Origin: Streptomyces sp. NBC_01016
GTDB lineage: Bacteria; Actinomycetota; Actinomycetes; Streptomycetales; Streptomycetaceae
NCBI RefSeq assembly: GCF_026341035.1
Contig: NZ_JAPEOQ010000002.1
Location: 186,001 to 250,000 of the forward strand
Direction: 5' to 3'
DNA: 64,000 nt
This document shows, in pieces, positions 33,266 to 40,770 of the stretch. How positions within the stretch are numbered: position 1 is the first letter of the stretch; each line of letters starts with the position of its first letter. The notes beneath the pieces are model-generated. The model ran no database searches and had not been told where the DNA came from. It saw only the letters and a program-made list of their open reading frames with translations. The position numbers were made by a program, and so were the translations under genes.

Positions 33266-34615
33266 TCAGTTCTGCGACTGCAGGGTGTCGGCGTCGATGA
33301 GTTTGTCGAGGCGCCGCAGACCGGCCTTCAGGTCGTGGACCTCGCCGGCCTCCTCGCCGTAACTGAAGTCCTGCAGCTGCGTGATGTACATGCCGCCGTT
33401 CGTGGAGGGCGGCATCACCTGGCTGTACTTGTTCTTCGCGATGCCGAGGAAGGTGCGGAATGTCGGATCGGCGTCCAGCTTCGGTGACTTGAGCGCGGCG
33501 AACGTGGACGGCACGTTGTGAATGGCGTTGGCGAAACCGACCACCTGATCGGTGTCGGAGGTCAGGAATTTCACCAGCTCCCAGGCCGCGTTCTGGTGCT
33601 TGCTGCTGTGCGCGATTCCGGTGACGGTGCCGGTCAGATAGCCGCGCCCGTACGTCTCGGCCTGGTCGTCGGGGACGGGCAGCGGCGCGACGCCCCAGTC
33701 GAACTTGGCCTTGGCGTCCTTCAGCATGAGCCCGCGCCATTCACCGTCCATGTGCATGGCCAGCTTGCCGCTGAGGAAGGCGTTCTGGTTCGACATCTCG
33801 TCGCCGAACGAGGTCCGGAACTTCTCCAGGGCCCCGTATCCGCCCTGCGCGTCCATCAGCTTCTTCGTCGTCTTGAAGTAGTCGTACGTGTCGGGTTCCT
33901 CGGCGAGCCGCGAATTCCCCTTGGCGTCGAAGTACTTGGGCCCCCACTGGCCGAACATCCGGTCCGGGCTGTTCTGGTAGAGCCGGAAGTTCGGCATGAA
34001 ACCGACGCGCTTGTACGAGGAGTTTTGGGAGGACCCGTCCTTCACGGTGAGCTTCTTCGAGTCGGCGATGAACTCGGACATGGTCCGGGGCGGCCGATCG
34101 ATGCCCGCCTTCTTGAAGGCGTCCTTGTTGTAGTACATGCCGAAGGCGTCGGCGAGGAGTGGCAGGGCGCACTGGTTGCCGCGATAACTCGTGTAGTCGA
34201 GAAGGGACTTGGGGAAGACCTTCGTCTTGTCCATTCCCGTCTTCTTCATGAACGGGTCGAGGTCGACCCACATGCCGGAGTCGCAGTACTGGCCGACGTT
34301 GTTCGTGGTGAAGGAGGAGACGACGTCGGGGGCCTCGTCGCCACCGGCCCGCAGGGCCTGATTGGTGGTGGCGTCCGTGACGTTGCCGGTGGCCTGCACC
34401 TTGATGTTCGGGTGCAGCTTCTCGAAGCGGGCGATCGACTCGTTGATCGCCTTCACCTCGCCGGGCGCCGACCAGCCGTGCCAGAACTTCAGCGTGACGG
34501 GCTTGGTCGGGTCGTCGGCGGCGCTGCCGGTACTCGGATTGGCGCAGCCGGCGAGCAGCAGTCCGGCCGCGGCGAGCCCTACGGGCGCGCGCAGGGGTAT
34601 GCGCCATCGCGGCAT
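33266..34615 (-). CDS. csnE: Sugar-binding lipoprotein of ABC importer, CsnE
   Basis: This is a 449-residue family 1 extracellular solute-binding protein. The signal peptide ends in a clear lipobox LLAGC, with the lipidated Cys near residue 24. The mature protein begins at TLKFWHGWSAPGEVKAINES and keeps the aromatic, Trp-rich sugar-binding features (GEWRGLM and WELVKFL). It is the substrate-capture unit for chitosan oligosaccharides by synteny with the S. lividans operon. It is separated from csnR by 78 bases that contain a tandem repeat. Confidence 0.92.
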   Translation of the reverse strand: MPRWRIPLRAPVGLAAAGLLLAGCANPSTGSAADDPTKPVTLKFWHGWSAPGEVKAINESIARFEKLHPNIKVQATGNVTDATTNQALRAGGDEAPDVVSSFTTNNVGQYCDSGMWVDLDPFMKKTGMDKTKVFPKSLLDYTSYRGNQCALPLLADAFGMYYNKDAFKKAGIDRPPRTMSEFIADSKKLTVKDGSSQNSSYKRVGFMPNFRLYQNSPDRMFGQWGPKYFDAKGNSRLAEEPDTYDYFKTTKKLMDAQGGYGALEKFRTSFGDEMSNQNAFLSGKLAMHMDGEWRGLMLKDAKAKFDWGVAPLPVPDDQAETYGRGYLTGTVTGIAHSSKHQNAAWELVKFLTSDTDQVVGFANAIHNVPSTFAALKSPKLDADPTFRTFLGIAKNKYSQVMPPSTNGGMYITQLQDFSYGEEAGEVHDLKAGLRRLDKLIDADTLQSQN

Positions 34616-34628
34616 GGCGAACGTCCTT

Positions 34629-34690
34629 TACGTGTACGGGGGTTGGGGGAGTGTTCCAGTACGTGTACGGGGGTTGGGGGAGTGTTCCAG
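34629..34690. repeat. Two tandem 31-bp repeats between csnR and csnE
   Basis: Copies 34629-34659 and 34660-34690 are identical over 31 bases (TACGTGTACGGGGGTTGGGG start, then GAGTGTTCCAG). They fill most of the 78-base gap between the csnR stop and the csnE start, in the leader of csnE. Confidence 0.92.
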
Positions 34691-34693
34691 CGG

Positions 34694-35878
34694 TCAGGCG
34701 TTGCTGGTGTCGAAGACGGTGGCGCGGGCCTGGGTGAGGGCGGTGCGCAGGGCGCCGGTGAGGATGGGGTCGCCGGCGAGGTCGCTGATGCGCAACTGGG
34801 GGCGGGGCAGGGCGAGTCCGGTGAGCTGTTCCTCGACGCGGTCGCGCAGGGCGTCGCCGCCGGCCCGGGCGACCTGCCCGGACAGGACGACGAGCTCGGG
34901 GTCGACGACGGCGACGACGGCGGCGAGTCCGGTGGCGAGCCGCCGGGCCACCTCGTCGAGGACGTCCTGCTTGTCGAGTGCCTCGGTCAAGTCCTTGACC
35001 CCGCCCGCGAGTTCACGCACCGCAGCGGCGGCGACGAGGCTTTGCAGCCCGCCGCCCCCGTCCGAGCGGGCCACGGCGTCGGTGCCGCCGCGCGCCAGGG
35101 GAGCCCCCGGCAGCGGCATGTAGCCGATCTCGCCCGCGCCGCCGGTCGCCCCGCGCAGCAGCGTCCCGCCGAGCACGATCGCGGCGCCCACGCCCTCGTC
35201 GACGTACGCGAGCACGAAGTCGTCGTGGTCCTGCGCGGCGCCCTCGTACTGCTCGGCGATCGCGGCGAGGTTGACGTCGTTCTCGATGGAGACGGGCGTG
35301 CCGAGCACCTGGGCGAGGTCGTCGCGCAGCGTGCGGGAGTGCCAGCCCGGCAGGTGCGGGGCGTAGCGGAGCTGTCCGGTGCCCGGGTCGATGGCGCCGG
35401 GGGTGCCGATGACGGTGGCGGTGAGGTCGCCGTGCCCGAGCCCCGCCTGGCGCAGCGCCCCGTCGGTGGCCTCGGCGACGAGCTGGGCGGTGCGGTGCCG
35501 CACGTCCTCGCTCACGGCGTGGGCCTCGATGCGGCGGCGGCCGCGTTCGGCGCCGGTGATGTCGGCGACGACGGCGGTGATGCCGGTCGGGTCGGCGGAG
35601 AGGGCGGCGACGTGCGCGGCGCCGGGGTCGATCTCGTACAGCAGGGCGTTGGGACCCGGGCGGCCGGTCTGGCTGCCGGTGGTCCGGACGAGCCCGGCGG
35701 TTTCGAGGCGGCCGAGGAGCTGCGAGGTCGTCGGCTTGGAGAGGCCGGTCAGCTCACCGATCCGGGTGCGGGTGAGCGGGCCGTGGGCGACGAGGAGGTC
35801 GAGCGCGGCGCGGTCGTTCATGGCGCGCAGGACGCTGGGGGTGCCGGGGGTACCGGGGATGCCTGGGTTGGCAGCCAT
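34694..35878 (-). CDS. csnR: ROK-family repressor CsnR
   Basis: This is a 394-residue regulator. The winged helix-turn-helix (about 18-75) has LTRTRIGELTGLSKPTTSQLLGRL. The ROK sugar-binding domain follows, with GTPGAIDPGTG, NDVNLAA and VDEGVGAAIVLGGTLLRGATGGAGEIG. One or more of the usual ROK zinc-site cysteines (CxCGxxGC) appears absent: the segment after GEIGYMPLPGA lacks Cys. CsnR represses csnA chitosanase and its own operon until chitosan oligomers bind. ATG 35878 is preferred over GTG 35902, which would abut the operator at 35906-35920. Confidence 0.9.
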   Translation of the reverse strand: MAANPGIPGTPGTPSVLRAMNDRAALDLLVAHGPLTRTRIGELTGLSKPTTSQLLGRLETAGLVRTTGSQTGRPGPNALLYEIDPGAAHVAALSADPTGITAVVADITGAERGRRRIEAHAVSEDVRHRTAQLVAEATDGALRQAGLGHGDLTATVIGTPGAIDPGTGQLRYAPHLPGWHSRTLRDDLAQVLGTPVSIENDVNLAAIAEQYEGAAQDHDDFVLAYVDEGVGAAIVLGGTLLRGATGGAGEIGYMPLPGAPLARGGTDAVARSDGGGGLQSLVAAAAVRELAGGVKDLTEALDKQDVLDEVARRLATGLAAVVAVVDPELVVLSGQVARAGGDALRDRVEEQLTGLALPRPQLRISDLAGDPILTGALRTALTQARATVFDTSNA

Positions 35879-35905
35879 CGTGGGGGACCCGCCTCCTCGC
35901 ACTGT

Positions 35906-35920
35906 TAGGAAACTTTCCTA
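35906..35920. promoter_or_regulatory. CsnR-box operator
   Basis: TAGGAAACTTTCCTA is a perfect 7-bp palindrome around a central C. It matches the AGGAAA/TTTCCT type of site bound by CsnR upstream of csnR and csnA. It lies 27 bases before the csnR ATG, consistent with autorepression of the whole operon. Confidence 0.88.
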
Positions 35921-36001
35921 TCGGGGTGCGAGGAACGTAAGGCGCGTGTGTGGGGGACGTCAATAGGTGCGGGGCCCCAATAGGGGAGGGCCGCCCAGAG
36001 G

Positions 36002-36036
36002 GAAGGGGCCGCGCACTGTGTGTGCACGGCCCCTTC
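36002..36036 (-). terminator. Terminator hairpin after the HNH gene
   Basis: GAAGGGGCCGCGCAC pairs with GTGCACGGCCCCTTC over 15 bp (one G-T pair) with a 5-base loop. It lies 44 bases after the HNH stop on the minus strand and shields the csnR promoter from read-through. Confidence 0.75.
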
Positions 36037-36079
36037 GGCTCCTCAAGGCAGCTGGGACGACAAAGACCCGGATCGAAGT

Positions 36080-36616
36080 TCAGGCTGAGATGCCTTCGAT
36101 CCGGGCCAGGGCCTCGTCCGCGCCGAACGGCTGCAAGTACGGCAGCCAGCACGGATCCCTATGCCCGGTCCCGATGATGCGCCAGGCCAGGCCCGACGGC
36201 GGAGCCGGCTTGTGGCGCAGGCGCCAGCCGATCTCCACCAGGTGGCGGTCGGCCTTGGTGTGGTTGCAGCGGCGGCACGACGCCACCACGTTCTCCCAGG
36301 CGTGCTGACCCCCGCGGCTGCGCGGGATCACGTGGTCGACGCTGGTTGCGACGCCACCGCAGTACATGCACCGGCCGCCGTCACGGGCGAACAGTGCGCG
36401 TCGGGTCAGAGGAACGGGCCCCCGGTAGGGAACCCGGACGAACCGCTTGAGCCGGACGACGCTGGGAGCGGCGACAGTACGTGTTGCGCTGTGCATAAAG
36501 GCGCCGGACTCCTCGAGGCACGTGGCCTTGTTCTCGAGAACGAGTACGAGCGCGCGGCGGAGCGGTACGACGCCGAGGGGCTCGTACGACGCGTTGAGGA
36601 CCAGGACATGCGGCAC
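36080..36616 (-). CDS. HNH endonuclease family protein
   Basis: This is a 178-residue protein. GTG 36616 is chosen because AAGGAGG lies seven bases upstream and conserved homologues begin with the VLVLNASYEPLGVV strand. The HNH domain is in the C-terminal half: CMYCGG, SVDHVIPRSRGG, WENVVASCRRCNHTKAD, with both zinc CxxC pairs and the catalytic His present. This small stand-alone HNH protein is widespread in actinomycetes as a single chromosomal gene. Its substrate and role are not known to me. It is divergent from the mscS-like gene. Confidence 0.88.
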   Translation of the reverse strand: MPHVLVLNASYEPLGVVPLRRALVLVLENKATCLEESGAFMHSATRTVAAPSVVRLKRFVRVPYRGPVPLTRRALFARDGGRCMYCGGVATSVDHVIPRSRGGQHAWENVVASCRRCNHTKADRHLVEIGWRLRHKPAPPSGLAWRIIGTGHRDPCWLPYLQPFGADEALARIEGISA

Positions 36617-36932
36617 GGATGCCTCCTTGTACGCCGGCGGCGCGTGGCTCGCGCCGGGACGATCTCCTAGCCAGTCTCCCCTCACGGCTGGTCGTGGCGC
36701 CACCATGTCCGCGTAACGGCCTTGGAGTGTTTTCGAGCACACACTCCTTCATTCCCCGCCCGGACCTGGTGAAGACCCTTGGTGCGCCGCGCGGGTTCAC
36801 GTGACCACTGTCTCTCCGTGGAATGTGACGACGATCCACACACGATGCCCCGTTAGTGTGGTGTTTCTGCCCGCTCCTGTCCCCGAGCTTCGTCCCGAGG
36901 CGGGCAGATGGCTACGCCTGGAGGTACCTGCC
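36617..36932. other. Divergent promoter region between HNH and mechanosensitive channel genes
   Basis: These 316 bases hold no gene. Short dyads are present (GGAGTGT...ACACTCC near 36723-36745 and CCACAC...GTGTGG near 36835-36862), which may be operators or leader hairpins. No confident -10/-35 pair could be assigned. Confidence 0.45.
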
Positions 36933-38006
36933 GTGATCTTGTCCGTCCTGTCGGCCACGGGGACGAGCGACGTCTCGTCCGACCCCGCGAAACCCACACT
37001 CAAGGACGCCCAGGAGCAGGCCGGACAGGCCGCCGGCTGGGTCGAGCAGAACTGGTCCACCTGGCTGAGCGTCGGCCTGCGGATTCTGCTGATCGTCGTC
37101 ATCGCTTTTGTGCTGCGCGCCGTGATACGCCGCACCATCACCAAGTTCGTCGACCGGATGAACCGCAGGAGCGAGGCCGGCGCCACGTCCGCGCTCGGTG
37201 GTCTTCTTGTGAACACGGAGCGGCGCCGGCAGCGCTCGGAGGCCATCGGCAGCGTGCTGCGCTCGGTGGCCTCGTTCGTGATCCTGGGCACCGCCGCCCT
37301 CATGGTGCTCGGCGCGTTCAAGATCAACCTCGCACCGCTGCTCGCGTCCGCCGGTGTCGCCGGTGTCGCGATCGGTTTCGGTGCGCGCAACCTCGTCACC
37401 GACTTCCTCTCCGGCGTCTTCATGATCCTCGAGGACCAGTACGGCGTCGGGGACACGATCGACGCGGGCGTCGCCTCCGGCGAGGTCATCGAGGTCGGCC
37501 TGCGCGTGACGAAGCTGCGGGGCGCCGAGGGCGAGATCTGGTACGTGCGCAACGGCGAGGTCAAGCGGATCGGCAACCTCTCCCAGGGCTGGTCCACCGC
37601 GGCCGTCGACGTCACCGTCCGCGCCGACGAGGACCTCGACAAGGTCAAGGAGACCCTGACCGAGGTCGCCGAGACCATGAGCAAGTCCGAGCCGTGGAAC
37701 GAGATGCTGTGGGGCCCGGTCGAGGTGCTCGGCCTGGACAGCGTGCTGCTCGACTCCATGGTGGTGGGAGTCTCCGCCAAGACCATGCCCGGCAAGTCCC
37801 TGACCATCTCGCGCGAGCTGCGCTGGCGCATCAAGCGGGCCTTCGACGAGGCGGGCATCCGCATCGTCGGCGGCGTCCCGGCCCAGGTGGACGGCGAGTC
37901 CGCCGACCCGTCGGCCGGCGTCTCGGCCCCGTCGGCCTACGCGTCGGCCACGTCCCCGCAGTCCCTTGCGGCGTCGCCGATACCGCCGGCGAATCTGTCG
38001 AAGTAG
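36933..38006 (+). CDS. MscS-family mechanosensitive ion channel
   Basis: This is a 357-residue membrane protein. GTG 36933 follows GGAGGT. A transmembrane helix (LSVGLRILLIVVIAFVLRAVI), a second (VASFVILGTAALMVLGAF) and the pore-lining TM3-like segment LLASAGVAGVAIGFGARNLVTDFLSG precede the beta domain (EDQYGVGDTI), as in MscS. The C-terminus ends in a Ser/Ala/Pro-rich tail. It releases solutes on osmotic downshift. It is a single gene with a strong terminator. Confidence 0.92.
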   Translation: MILSVLSATGTSDVSSDPAKPTLKDAQEQAGQAAGWVEQNWSTWLSVGLRILLIVVIAFVLRAVIRRTITKFVDRMNRRSEAGATSALGGLLVNTERRRQRSEAIGSVLRSVASFVILGTAALMVLGAFKINLAPLLASAGVAGVAIGFGARNLVTDFLSGVFMILEDQYGVGDTIDAGVASGEVIEVGLRVTKLRGAEGEIWYVRNGEVKRIGNLSQGWSTAAVDVTVRADEDLDKVKETLTEVAETMSKSEPWNEMLWGPVEVLGLDSVLLDSMVVGVSAKTMPGKSLTISRELRWRIKRAFDEAGIRIVGGVPAQVDGESADPSAGVSAPSAYASATSPQSLAASPIPPANLSK

Positions 38007-38016
38007 CCAACGGGCC

Positions 38017-38065
38017 TACGAGGACGGGGGCGCGGGAGAACTTCTCCCGCGCCCCCGTCCTCGTA
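38017..38065. terminator. Bidirectional terminator, 24-bp perfect stem
   Basis: TACGAGGACGGGGGCGCGGG plus AGAA pairs perfectly with its complement at 38042-38065, with one central base. It lies between the convergent mscS-like and ABC permease genes. Confidence 0.9.
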
Positions 38066-38075
38066 TCCGAAGCCG

Positions 38076-39425
38076 TCACGCCACCCTGAGCCGCGACGGG
38101 TGTGTCGAGCGGTGCAGGAGCGGCAGCGCCGTGGCGGTGGCCAGCAGGCAGGCCGCGCCGACGCCCACCGGGACGAGGAGTGGCAGTGCCCAGGGGACGG
38201 ACTGCCCCGCGATCCTCGCGTACGCCGTGTGGATCGCCGTGCCGCCGAGTGTCGCGAGGACGAGGGCCGGGGTCAGCGACAGGGCCGTCTCCAGGAGCAG
38301 CGCCCGCGTCAGGATCCGGCGCGGCACCCCGGCCGCGACCTGCGCGGCGAGCGCTCGGCGCCGCGAGGACAGTGACTCGGCGGTGCCGACCGCGAGCGCC
38401 GCCAGGCTGATCAGCAGGGCGATCAGCACCGCGGTGGCGGTGAGGTTCAGGCCGTACGTGTAGTAGCCGACGTCCTGCGGCACGCCGGTCTCGGCCTCGT
38501 TCGCCGCCAGTTGGTCGAGCATCACCTCACGGAGCCCGGCCAGGCCGACCCCGACGACGGTGACCAGGATGACGGCCGCGTGGCTGCGGGCCGCCGACCA
38601 AGGGTCCTCCTGCAGTCGGTGCGCGGCCAGCAGCACAGCGGGACGTTCGGTGCGCGGAGCGAACCGCCGCCCGATGAGCCGGGCGGCCGTCCCCGCGACC
38701 CAGATGGCGCCCGTCCCGCTCAGCACCACGGCGCCGACCACGAACAGCGGCAGGGACGCGGCCGTACCGGAGCTGCCGCGGACGAGGACCAGGCCCGCGC
38801 CGAGCATGACGAGGACGACGGGCAGCAGAAGCCCGAGGAGGAGCCCGGGACCGCGCCCCGCCCCCTCCCGCCGCACGTGCCCCAGCGGCGAGGCGACCCG
38901 GCGCAGCGCCACCGCGCTCACCAGGACGCCGAGCACCGGCACCGCGAGCGTCACGACGGCGGCGCCCAGCCATGCGACGGGGTCCACCGCCCGGTCCACG
39001 CTCAGCGCGGCCGTCGCGAACCCCGCGTATCCGATGAGCGCCCCCGCCAGGCACGCGAGCCCGGCCTCCAACGCCGCGATCCGCCGCACTTGCTTCGGGC
39101 CCGCCCCGGCGAGCCGCAGCCCGGCGAGCCGCCGGTCGCGGTGGACCGCGCCGATCCGGGCGCACTGCCCGAGGAGGCCGAGCACCGGGACGAGGAGCAG
39201 GAGCAGCCCGGCGACGACGCCCCGCCGTGTGCCCGGCTGGTCCAACAGGCCGTTCCCATAAGGGAACTGGACCTGGCCGCGCACGCTCGCGAGGGCCACG
39301 GCCGCGCACGCGAACCCGGTCGCCGCCGTGGCGCCGAGCGCCGTGAGCACCGCCCGCCGCCGCTCCAGGCGGTCCGCGCCGCGGGTCAGCAGCCAGGCGA
39401 GGCGCAGATCGGAGGAGACGCTCAT
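38076..39425 (-). CDS. FtsX-type ABC transporter permease
   Basis: This is a 449-residue permease. ATG 39425 overlaps the ATPase stop (ATGA). It has about eight to ten hydrophobic segments, with an FtsX-like four-helix core repeated (GVVAGLLLLLVPVLGLLGQ and VLIALLISLAALAVG followed by SLSSRRRALAAQVAAGVPRR). Together with the ATPase it forms a MacB/LolCDE-like type VII ABC system. With the PadR gene it makes a three-gene unit of the kind often induced by antibiotics or membrane stress. The substrate is unknown. Confidence 0.85.
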   Translation of the reverse strand: MSVSSDLRLAWLLTRGADRLERRRAVLTALGATAATGFACAAVALASVRGQVQFPYGNGLLDQPGTRRGVVAGLLLLLVPVLGLLGQCARIGAVHRDRRLAGLRLAGAGPKQVRRIAALEAGLACLAGALIGYAGFATAALSVDRAVDPVAWLGAAVVTLAVPVLGVLVSAVALRRVASPLGHVRREGAGRGPGLLLGLLLPVVLVMLGAGLVLVRGSSGTAASLPLFVVGAVVLSGTGAIWVAGTAARLIGRRFAPRTERPAVLLAAHRLQEDPWSAARSHAAVILVTVVGVGLAGLREVMLDQLAANEAETGVPQDVGYYTYGLNLTATAVLIALLISLAALAVGTAESLSSRRRALAAQVAAGVPRRILTRALLLETALSLTPALVLATLGGTAIHTAYARIAGQSVPWALPLLVPVGVGAACLLATATALPLLHRSTHPSRLRVA

Positions 39426-40120
39426 CGGGTCACCGCCGTCGACGGCGCGGACGTGTCCTGCGTCGCTCCGTCCAGCAGCCGCACCTCCCGGTCCGCGTAC
39501 GCCGCGACCTGCGCCTCGTGCGTCACCAGGACCACGGCCGTGTGCGTCTCCCGGGTCGCGTGGACCAGGGAGGCGAGGACCTGCTCGGTGGCCAGCGAGT
39601 CGAGCGCGCCGGTCGGCTCGTCGGCGAAGACGACCTTCGGCTCCGTCACCAACGCCCTTGCCAGGGCCACCCGTTGGGTCTGTCCGCCGCTCATCGCGCC
39701 GGGCCGCAGCTCGCGCTGCCCGCGCACGCCGAACCGCTCCAGCCACGCATCGGCCTCCGCCTGCGCCGCGGCGCGCGGTCGTCCCGCGAGCAGCAGCGGC
39801 AGCGCCACGTTGTCCAGGGCCGACAACTCCGGGATGAGCTGGCCGAATTGGAGGACGACGCCGAACTCGGTGCGGCGCAGCTCGCTCAGCCGCTCCTCGT
39901 CGAACCGGTGCAGGGGTTCGCCCGCGTACGTCACCGTGCCCTCGTCGGGGCGGGCGATGCCGGCCAGGCAGTGCAGCAGCGTCGACTTTCCGCTGCCGCT
40001 GGCGCCCGTGACGGCGACGAACTCGCCGGGGCGCACGTCGAAGCCGACGCCGCGCAGCGCCGGAGTCTTTCCGTACGCCTTGGTCAGACCCACGGCGGAC
40101 AGGAGGGAGGGAGTGCTCAT
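39422..40120 (-). CDS. ABC transporter ATP-binding protein (LolD/MacB type)
   Basis: This 232-residue ATPase has Walker A GASGSGKST, a Q-loop in VLQFGQLIPELSA, signature MSGGQTQRVALARAL and Walker B VVFADEPTGALDS. The FADEPTGALDS form is typical of the LolD/MacB class that works with FtsX-like permeases. ATG 40120 overlaps the PadR stop, and its own stop overlaps the permease start, so the three genes are translated as one unit. Confidence 0.93.
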   Translation of the reverse strand: MSTPSLLSAVGLTKAYGKTPALRGVGFDVRPGEFVAVTGASGSGKSTLLHCLAGIARPDEGTVTYAGEPLHRFDEERLSELRRTEFGVVLQFGQLIPELSALDNVALPLLLAGRPRAAAQAEADAWLERFGVRGQRELRPGAMSGGQTQRVALARALVTEPKVVFADEPTGALDSLATEQVLASLVHATRETHTAVVLVTHEAQVAAYADREVRLLDGATQDTSAPSTAVTR

Positions 40121-40659
40121 GTTGCAGTGACCTCCGCGGTCAAAGTGGCGAGCCTGGCCGCCGTGGACGCCATCCAGCGCAGGTCGGCGTCGAGGTGGGC
40201 CAGGGCGTAGTCGGCGGACAGGACGGTGGTGAGGTCCGCGCCGGGGTCGGTCTTCAGTGCGGTGAGCTCACGCATGCGTGCCATGTGGGCGGCGCGCTGT
40301 TCGTGCAGATGGGTGTCCGGGTCGGCGCCCTGCTCCGCGACGAGGATGGAGACGACGACCTTGGCGAAGATCTCGTTGGTGACGTGCGGGGCGGGCGGAG
40401 TGATCTCCCGTGTCCAGTCGAGAAGTTGGCGCGACCCGTCGGTCGTCACGCGGTAGAGGGTGCGCTCCGGGCCACCGTCGGAATCGGTGCCCTCGACCTC
40501 CACAAGGCCGTCCCGGACCAGGCGCTGGAGTGTCGTGTACACCTGCGCGTACGCGAGCGGGCGGGCCTGCGGGAAACGTTCGTCGTGGCGTCGCTTGAGG
40601 TCGTAGCCGTGGCGCGGACCGGAGGCGAGCAGCCCAAGGAGGACATGGCGGGTGCTCAT
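40117..40659 (-). CDS. PadR-family transcriptional regulator
   Basis: This is a 180-residue protein. The PadR winged helix is N-terminal (HVLLGLLASGPRHGYDLKRRHDE, then AYAQVYTTLQRLVRDGLVEVE), and the C-terminal Vir-like helical region follows. It heads the padR-ABC operon and probably represses it through the dyads just upstream of its start. It is a typical drug- or envelope-responsive module. The inducer is unknown. Confidence 0.92.
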   Translation of the reverse strand: MSTRHVLLGLLASGPRHGYDLKRRHDERFPQARPLAYAQVYTTLQRLVRDGLVEVEGTDSDGGPERTLYRVTTDGSRQLLDWTREITPPAPHVTNEIFAKVVVSILVAEQGADPDTHLHEQRAAHMARMRELTALKTDPGADLTTVLSADYALAHLDADLRWMASTAARLATLTAEVTAT

Positions 40660-40667
40660 GCGAGGAG

Positions 40668-40697
40668 TATGTACCGCGTATATGTATCGAGTACATA
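40668..40697. promoter_or_regulatory. PadR-type operator upstream of the regulator gene
   Basis: TATGTA-5 bases-TACATA (40681-40686 and 40692-40697) is a perfect 6-bp dyad that includes ATGT and ACAT half-sites 7 bases apart, close to the PadR consensus. An adjoining TATGTACCGCGTATA dyad starts at 40668, 9 bases before the padR ATG. This AT-rich patch stands out from the surrounding GC and probably overlaps the -10 region. Confidence 0.65.
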
Positions 40698-40770
40698 GTT
40701 GCCGCGAGAAGTGCCGGAAGTGGGAAGGTCCGTTCCGGCTCAGCGGCGCGTGCGGTTCACGCGCCGCCGC

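Noticed and set aside
36797..37864. 355-residue antisense ORF opposite the mechanosensitive channel gene
   Set aside because: Ser/Thr/Arg-rich shadow; the plus-strand protein has clear MscS pore and beta-domain features.
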